Below, piece by piece: positions 36,039-41,108 of a stretch of DNA of 41,108 nt. This DNA is from Rhodospirillales bacterium (GTDB taxonomy: Bacteria > Pseudomonadota > Alphaproteobacteria > Rhodospirillales > UBA2165). Every line of letters begins with the position of its first letter. The stretch's first letter is position 1. The stretch lies in the NCBI GenBank assembly GCA_028345065.1, contig JAOMCN010000016.1:1-41108 (forward strand), read 5' to 3'. A program made the position numbers and the translations under genes. The notes under the pieces were generated by a model, which saw only the letters and a program-made list of their open reading frames with translations, ran no database searches and was not told where the DNA came from.

Positions 36039-37247
36039 CTAGGAGATTAACTGCTGGTCAGTTATTGATCTACGCTGGACGATTTTTAGCCATATCACGG
36101 CAATCAAAATGACGGCAATCATAGGTAAAGCGGCAAGGTTAACCCACTGCCATCCTAGAAAGTGGTATAATGTACCGGCACATAGTGATGCTATAGCCAT
36201 GCCAGTAAAGACAATAAAGTCGTTCATTCCCTGGACCTTTGCTCTTTCTGAGGGAGTATGAACTTCGGTTAGGAGTTTAGTCCCCCCTGTGAACGCGAAA
36301 TTCCACCCAATACCTAAAAGAAAAAGCGAGAACCAAAAATAGGGGACACTAGTTCCAATCAAGGCAATAGCAACGGCCGCTGCTTGGAGTATTGCGCCGG
36401 TGGTAATGATGTTAAGGACTCCAAAGCGGTTGATCAAAGAGCCGGTAAAAAAACCAGGCGCAAACATACCAACTGTGTGCCATATTATTACGATTTTAAT
36501 CCATTCAAAATCGTAAACCAGGCCGACTTTCATAGCGATCGGTGTTGCCGTCATAAGTAAATTCATAACGACATATCCAAGGGTTGCAGAGATGACAGCT
36601 ACAATTGCCACAGGCTGAAGAATGACTTTAACCAATGGACGGCCTTTGTCACTATATTGTTTTTTGGATAGGCGGGGAATATCGATACCAATAACAATGA
36701 TACCAGTTGCTAACGTAAATATCGCCAACGCAACAAAAGATCCAGCAAACTCAACAGAACCCAACGCATCTTTGGTTAGTTCCACCGTTTCAGGCCCAAT
36801 AAAGGCTCCAAGAACCCCAGCTGCAAGAACGAGAGAAATAGCCTTTGCTTTAAAGTTGTCCGGGGCAGCATCGGCGACAGCAAACCTGTATTGTTGGGCC
36901 GCGGCACCGTAAAGTCCGAAAAGAAATATACCGAAGTTAAACCCTATAAAACTATTCTCCAATAACGCATACATGCTAAGCATTGCACCCACCGTACCGA
37001 TGAGTGAAGTGATGACAAATCCCGCTTTACGGCCAATCCACCTCATCAAATGAGCAGAGGGTATGGTTCCTGCGGCAGTACCTACAAGCATCATAGTGAT
37101 AGGTACGGTGGCATAGCGGACATCATCGCCCAACATGTTTACGCCTGTCAGAGTGGCTGACAAAAACGTGAGGCCACGGCCGCTATTAAATAAGCCCTGA
37201 CATATAGCCAAGACGAGGACATTTCTTTTATCTCGGGAGGAAGGCAT
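36039..37247 (-). CDS. MFS transporter
   Basis: This protein of about 402 residues has about 12 hydrophobic helices and an MFS motif A-like AHLMRWIGRKAGF after helix 2, with a weaker repeat NRFGVLN in the second half. The cytoplasmic linker IPRLSKKQYSDKGRPL separates the two halves. The substrate is unknown, and it is not closely similar to the MFS protein at 31673. I prefer ATG 37247; a TTG at 37286 would add 13 residues behind a weak AGAAG. It is convergent with sirB1 across 287 bases in which I see no gene. Confidence 0.85.
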   Translation of the reverse strand: MPSSRDKRNVLVLAICQGLFNSGRGLTFLSATLTGVNMLGDDVRYATVPITMMLVGTAAGTIPSAHLMRWIGRKAGFVITSLIGTVGAMLSMYALLENSFIGFNFGIFLFGLYGAAAQQYRFAVADAAPDNFKAKAISLVLAAGVLGAFIGPETVELTKDALGSVEFAGSFVALAIFTLATGIIVIGIDIPRLSKKQYSDKGRPLVKVILQPVAIVAVISATLGYVVMNLLMTATPIAMKVGLVYDFEWIKIVIIWHTVGMFAPGFFTGSLINRFGVLNIITTGAILQAAAVAIALIGTSVPYFWFSLFLLGIGWNFAFTGGTKLLTEVHTPSERAKVQGMNDFIVFTGMAIASLCAGTLYHFLGWQWVNLAALPMIAVILIAVIWLKIVQRRSITDQQLIS

Positions 37248-37331
37248 TGTTAGCTGGGCTTTAAAGCACTCGCTAGGTTGCTGCAAGCATTCTTCTAAAC
37301 TGTACCCAACTAGGCCGAATCAGTGGAATGT

Positions 37332-37390
37332 TTGTCTAAAAATGGTACATAAATAATCTGATTATCAACTTGGTGTGAACTTGTCTAAAA
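37332..37390. repeat. Exact 10-mer direct repeat upstream of gyrA and MFS gene
   Basis: TTGTCTAAAA occurs at 37332-37341 and again at 37381-37390, 49 bases apart, each followed within about 10 bases by an AAATAAT-like stretch. It may be a paired regulator site, or chance in AT-rich DNA. Confidence 0.25.
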
Positions 37391-37461
37391 CTAGCAAAAA
37401 TAATACAATTAAAACAATATGTTACAGGAATATAATTTGAGTAAAAAGAGGGCTAAATTAG

Positions 37462-37490
37462 TTGTTCGGAGAGGTATATTTTGGTATATA
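37462..37490 (+). promoter_or_regulatory. Candidate gyrA promoter
   Basis: TTGTTC (37462-37467) and TATATA (37485-37490) are 17 bases apart, about 77 bases before the gyrA start. Only the TTG of the -35 matches well. This is a visual match. Confidence 0.25.
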
Positions 37491-37566
37491 TATAGATGTT
37501 TAAGATTTGTTCTTGCAGACGTAAAAACTGCCCACAAATTCTGGTAATTCTAACTAAAAGGATGGT

Positions 37567-39426
37567 TTGTTGACGCCCCCTCCGGATACGCTTGATGATC
37601 TTCCACCAGAAGGATCTCCCCCAGTCGTACCGCCTGATGATATTCCCCCGGAGGAGGGTGAAGAAGGCGCTCCTCCGGGCAGGGAAGTAGTATCTGTCAG
37701 TATTGAGGAGGAGATGAAAAGCTCCTACCTCGATTATGCCATGAGTGTAATAGTAAGTCGTGCTTTACCTGACGTTCGTGATGGTCTTAAGCCTGTCCAT
37801 CGTCGCATCATATACGCTATGAAGGAAGGAGGGTATGATTTCAACAGGCCTTTTCGTAAATCTGCCCGAATTGTCGGCGACGTTATGGGGAAATATCATC
37901 CCCATGGAGATACGGCAATTTACGATGCGCTTGTGCGCATGGCTCAGGATTTCTCGATGCGATTACCCCTTATACAGGGACAAGGAAACTTCGGTTCGAT
38001 GGACGGCGATAGGGCGGCAGCCATGCGTTACACGGAGGCCCGTCTTGCCCGGTCAGCCCACTCCTTAATAGAGGATATTGATAAGGATACGGTTGATTTC
38101 AAACCAAACTATGACGAGTCTGTTCAGGAACCTTCCGTTTTACCAGCTCAGTTTCCTAATCTTTTAGTAAACGGGGCGGGAGGTATTGCCGTCGGTATGG
38201 CAACAAATATACCCCCGCATAACTTGGGCGAGGTAATTGATGCGTGCTTTGCGGTAATTGAAAATCCTGATGTAACTATCGATGAATTGATGGAGCACAA
38301 TATTCAGGGACCAGATTTTCCGACAGGCGGCATCATCCTCGGACGCCAGGGTATAATTTCGGCATTTCAAACAGGACGAGGTTCGATCTCCATTCGTGGA
38401 CGAGCTTCGATAGAGCCTCGAGGAAAAGACCGAGAAGCCATAGTGATTACTGAGGTGCCTTACCAGGTCAATAAGTCGCGTATGATTGAAATTATTGCCG
38501 AGGCGGTGCGGGATAAAAAGATCGAGGGTGTTTCTGACTTACGTGACGAGTCGGATAGGGACGGGGTGCGCGTGGTTGTAGAGACAAAACGTGATGCTAT
38601 GGCGGACGTCGTTCTTAATCAACTTTACAAATTTTCACCATTGCAATCGAGTTTCGGCGTTAACATGCTCGCCTTGAATGAAGGTCGGCCAGAAATGCTG
38701 AACCTAAAAGAGATATTGAAGGCTTTTATAAACTTCCGTGAAGAGGTTATCACAAGGCGTACGACTTTTGAGTTAGGAAAGGCACGTGATCGCGCGCATA
38801 TTATGGCCGGCTTGGCGGTTGCTGTCGAAAATATCGATGAGGTAATTGAACTCATTCGTAGTGCTAAAGATTCAGAAGAGGCGCGAGCACAGTTAATGGC
38901 TAAGCCTTGGTCAGCTAAAAATATCACGCCTTTAATCGACTTAATTGATGATCCTGAGTACCGGGTTATTGATGGTGCCTATCAATTATCCGAGATACAG
39001 GCACGAGCTATCTTGGACCTTCGTCTTCATCGATTGACTGGATTGGAACGCGATAAAATTGGTGAGGATTTAAGAGAGCTTTGTGAAAAGATCTCAGAGT
39101 ATCTCGAAATACTCGCCTCGAAGGAACTACTATTTAACATTCTACGAGACGAATTAGAAGAGATGCGAGAGCAATTCGCCAACGAACGTCGGACAACAAT
39201 TGAAGAAGGATATTTTGAACAAGATATTGAAGATTTAATCCAGCAGGAAGATATGGTCGTTACTGTTTCTGATGCAGGCTACATTAAGCGTGTTCCGTTG
39301 TCAGCGTACCGTGCACAAAATCGCGGTGGCAAAGGGCGTTCAGGTATGAGTACCCGGGACGAGGATTTTGTTTCAAACGTTTTTTGTGGCACATACCCAT
39401 CAACCTCTTTTATTTTTTTCATCTAA
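37567..39426 (+). CDS. gyrA: DNA gyrase subunit A, N-terminal fragment (frameshifted)
   Basis: This fragment has the whole breakage-reunion domain of type II topoisomerase Gyr[29 protein letters not shown], the quinolone-region [17 protein letters not shown] (Thr116 and Asp120 match E. coli Ser83 and Asp87) and the catalytic Tyr155 in MRYTEARL. It runs on through the GyrA-box stretch [18 protein letters not shown]. After about residue 606 the frame turns to nonsense and stops at 39426, because of one extra T in a T6 run. The start is TTG 37567 or 37570 behind AAGGA. About 38 Pro- and Glu-rich residues precede the conserved core. Confidence 0.95.
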   Translation: MLTPPPDTLDDLPPEGSPPVVPPDDIPPEEGEEGAPPGREVVSVSIEEEMKSSYLDYAMSVIVSRALPDVRDGLKPVHRRIIYAMKEGGYDFNRPFRKSARIVGDVMGKYHPHGDTAIYDALVRMAQDFSMRLPLIQGQGNFGSMDGDRAAAMRYTEARLARSAHSLIEDIDKDTVDFKPNYDESVQEPSVLPAQFPNLLVNGAGGIAVGMATNIPPHNLGEVIDACFAVIENPDVTIDELMEHNIQGPDFPTGGIILGRQGIISAFQTGRGSISIRGRASIEPRGKDREAIVITEVPYQVNKSRMIEIIAEAVRDKKIEGVSDLRDESDRDGVRVVVETKRDAMADVVLNQLYKFSPLQSSFGVNMLALNEGRPEMLNLKEILKAFINFREEVITRRTTFELGKARDRAHIMAGLAVAVENIDEVIELIRSAKDSEEARAQLMAKPWSAKNITPLIDLIDDPEYRVIDGAYQLSEIQARAILDLRLHRLTGLERDKIGEDLRELCEKISEYLEILASKELLFNILRDELEEMREQFANERRTTIEEGYFEQDIEDLIQQEDMVVTVSDAGYIKRVPLSAYRAQNRGGKGRSGMSTRDEDFVSNVFCGTYPSTSFIFFI

Positions 39427-40447
39427 TGGCATGGTCTACAAGTTAAAGGTGTACAAATTACCGCAAGGAACGCCGCAAGCTCGGGGTAAGGCTATGGTCA
39501 ATATTCTCCCCCTCGACGAGGGAGAGAATATCACGACGGTAATGGCGTTGCCTGAAGACGAAAGTAGTTGGGACAGCCTCTTTGTTATGTTTGCAACCGC
39601 GACCGGGAGCGTGCGGCGCAACCGCCTTAGTGATTTTACCGATGTAAGGGCTAACGGAAAAATAGCCATGAAAATGGATAAGGATGACCACTTGGTACGT
39701 GTAAGGGTTTTTGAAGAACAGGGTAACGTCTTTCTGGCTACTCGTAATGGAAAGTGTGTTCGGTTTCCCGTTACAGATGTACGAGTTTTCTCTGGCCGGA
39801 CATCAACCGGAGTGCGCGGTATCTCATTGACTAAAGGCGATGAGGTAATCGCTATGTCAGGCCTCAAACATGTAAAAGCAGAGGTCGCCGTTCGTGACGA
39901 TTATCTGCGTTCCGTTAATGCTGGACGACGTCTTTCGGGAGGTGACTATACTGATCGAGAAGAGGATGAATCGCGGGATAAAGGACTTGCGGATCGCCTC
40001 CGAGAAACTCAATTTGTCGAAATGGCTGACGCTGAAGAATACATTCTCACAGTTACTGCCGATGGAATGGGAAAACGAACATCAGCCTACGATTATCGTA
40101 TATCAAAAAGGGGGGGGAAAGGTATCGACAGCATTGATCTAAAACGTAAGGAAAAAAGTCTCACAACAGTGGTTGCAATAATTCCGGTTATTCAGACGGA
40201 TGAGTTAGTCATGGTGTCGGATGGAGGCCAAATTATTCGAATGCCGGTTGACGGTATCAGTTTTACTGGGCGTACGGCACGGGGGGTCACCTTGTTCAGA
40301 GTATCTGATGGAGAGCGAGTTGTTTCGGTTAGCCGCATTCGAGATGTAGAGCAGGTTGATGAATATAGCGATGAGCCGACTAAGGGGCCTGATGATAGTA
40401 GCGTTGAATCGAAGAGTACTCGGGAAGGAGTAGTAAACGAAAAGTAG
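39368..40447 (+). CDS. gyrA: DNA gyrase subunit A, C-terminal fragment (frameshifted)
   Basis: This frame continues GyrA exactly where the upstream fragment is lost: [47 protein letters not shown]. It contains the rest of the DNA-wrapping beta-pinwheel domain, with blades marked by repeats such as [36 protein letters not shown] and [24 protein letters not shown]. With one T removed from 39380-39385, bases 37567-40447 give a continuous protein of 959 residues. No ribosome binding site marks an independent start. The tail is acidic and Ser-rich. coaD follows 46 bases later. Confidence 0.93.
   Translation: MFQTFFVAHTHQPLLFFSSNGMVYKLKVYKLPQGTPQARGKAMVNILPLDEGENITTVMALPEDESSWDSLFVMFATATGSVRRNRLSDFTDVRANGKIAMKMDKDDHLVRVRVFEEQGNVFLATRNGKCVRFPVTDVRVFSGRTSTGVRGISLTKGDEVIAMSGLKHVKAEVAVRDDYLRSVNAGRRLSGGDYTDREEDESRDKGLADRLRETQFVEMADAEEYILTVTADGMGKRTSAYDYRISKRGGKGIDSIDLKRKEKSLTTVVAIIPVIQTDELVMVSDGGQIIRMPVDGISFTGRTARGVTLFRVSDGERVVSVSRIRDVEQVDEYSDEPTKGPDDSSVESKSTREGVVNEK
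39380..39385 (+). other. T6 homopolymer causing the gyrA frameshift
   Basis: Bases 39380-39385 are six T. With five, the reading is [12 protein letters not shown], the expected GyrA sequence. With six, the frame ends at 39426. It is most simply a one-base insertion error. Confidence 0.9.
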
Positions 40448-40493
40448 CTTGAAATAGTTTTTATACTGCATTGAAGACAGAAGGATAAGGCCA

Positions 40494-40997
40494 ATGGCTG
40501 ATCGGACAGGAGTTTATCCAGGAACGTTTGATCCCGTGACCAATGGGCACATGGACATTATTTCACGTGCTGCACAGGTTGTAGATGCGTTGATCGTTGG
40601 TGTGGCGATTAACGCTGGTAAGGGTCCGTTATTTTCGTTAGATGAGCGGGTTGAGATGGTTGCAGAAGAAATAGAATTGGCAGCGAATACCAGAGATTGT
40701 CGGATAGAGGTGCGTTCTTTTGAAGGGTTGCTGACTAATTTTGCAGCCTCGTGCGGAGCTTCTTTGATTATACGGGGTCTTCGAGCCGTGACTGACTTCG
40801 AATACGAATTCCAAATGACGGGAATGAATACAAAGCTAAACTCAGAAATTGAAACGGTATTTCTCATGGCATCGGAAGGGGAACAATTTATATCGTCGAG
40901 ACTAGTGAAAGAAATTGGCAGTCTTGATGGAGACATTAGCCATTTTGTCAGCCCTCGAGTTCGTGAACGCATGTTGCTTCGTTTTGGCAACGGTTAA
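40494..40997 (+). CDS. coaD: Phosphopantetheine adenylyltransferase
   Basis: This 167-residue nucleotidyltransferase makes dephospho-CoA from 4'-phosphopantetheine and ATP, the penultimate step of coenzyme A synthesis. The N-terminal YPGTFDPVTNGHMDIISRA carries the TxGH-type nucleotide-binding motif (TNGH), and IIRGLRAVTDFEYEFQMTGMN and the ISSRLVKEIGSLDGDISHFV C-terminal region are typical of CoaD. ATG 40494 follows gyrA by 46 bases with AAGGATAAGG upstream. The order gyrA-coaD is common in alphaproteobacteria. Confidence 0.97.
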   Translation: MADRTGVYPGTFDPVTNGHMDIISRAAQVVDALIVGVAINAGKGPLFSLDERVEMVAEEIELAANTRDCRIEVRSFEGLLTNFAASCGASLIIRGLRAVTDFEYEFQMTGMNTKLNSEIETVFLMASEGEQFISSRLVKEIGSLDGDISHFVSPRVRERMLLRFGNG

Positions 40998-41108
40998 ATT
41001 GTCACGAGAATTTCATTGATTGACCGATCGTGTTGGCCTTCCTATTTTGTGCAAATTATTTGAGGCGACCCGCCTTGTTTCTAAGGCTGGTTGATGTTTT
41101 GCGGAATA

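Larger units (their letters stand above)
37248..37566. other. Divergent spacer upstream of gyrA, no gene seen
   Basis: About 319 AT-rich bases separate the MFS start from gyrA. They hold an exact 10-mer direct repeat TTGTCTAAAA (37332-37341 and 37381-37390), a candidate gyrA promoter (37462-37490), and an AAGGA ribosome binding site at 37558-37562. No tRNA or small RNA was recognised. Confidence 0.5.

Noticed and set aside
38625-38927. Minus-strand frame of 100 residues within gyrA
   Set aside because: It is a shadow of the highly conserved GyrA coding sequence.

Overview
The window reads as chromosomal DNA of an alphaproteobacterium, probably marine and of moderate to low GC (roughly low-to-mid 40s percent by eye). 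The basis is gene order typical of the class (erpA-xth / dgt-argS-SPOR-nagZ-M50 protease-scpA-scpB / tatABC-serS-surE-pcm-nlpD / yajC-secD-secF-Mth938), folate-dependent TrmFO, an alphaproteobacterial-style UvrA lacking one zinc-finger cysteine, and a tripartite TRAP transporter. The order or species cannot be fixed from the sequence alone. No rRNA, tRNA, CRISPR array, prophage or IS element was seen.

Layout. 1-328 holds the end of an EamA-type exporter. 403-3361 (minus) is a TRAP operon, dctP-dctQ-dctM, with a strong hairpin in the dctQ 5' coding end. 3565-4691 (minus) is erpA-xth. 4792-11944 (plus) is a tight housekeeping operon: dGTPase, argS, a SPOR protein, nagZ, an M50 protease, scpA and scpB. 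11994-13136 is an unassigned glycosyltransferase-like gene followed by a very AT-rich spacer. 13376-18906 (plus) carries tatA, tatB, tatC, serS, surE, pcm and an NlpD-like amidase activator, meeting a convergent DUF815 ATPase and an FMN reductase (18920-20374, minus). 20567-23931 (plus) is yajC-secD-secF plus an Mth938-domain gene related to NDUFAF3. 24151-26233 (minus) holds a HpnE-like FAD desaturase, a 31-residue membrane peptide not previously listed as a gene, and a PuuD-type membrane domain, ended by a strong terminator. 26261-27106 (plus) is a squalene/phytoene-synthase-fold protein that lacks the prenyl-diphosphate-binding aspartates and resembles NDUFAF6. 27267-32857 (minus) is trmFO, uvrA and an MFS gene. 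33176-35751 (plus) has an orphan iron-sulfur flavin reductase, ssb and sirB1. A second MFS gene (minus) follows, then gyrA and coaD (plus).

Most genes are core functions: tRNA charging and modification, chromosome segregation, topology and repair, Tat and Sec export, and cell-wall turnover. The points most worth a second look are (1) gyrA broken by one extra T in a T6 run, most likely a sequence error in an essential gene; (2) two homologues of mitochondrial complex I assembly factors, NDUFAF3 and NDUFAF6, within 4 kb beside secDF, flanking a little-studied HpnE / small peptide / PuuD-like group; and (3) the hairpin at the dctP-dctQ junction. No wholly new system can be demonstrated from the sequence; item 2 is the best candidate for unexplored biology.
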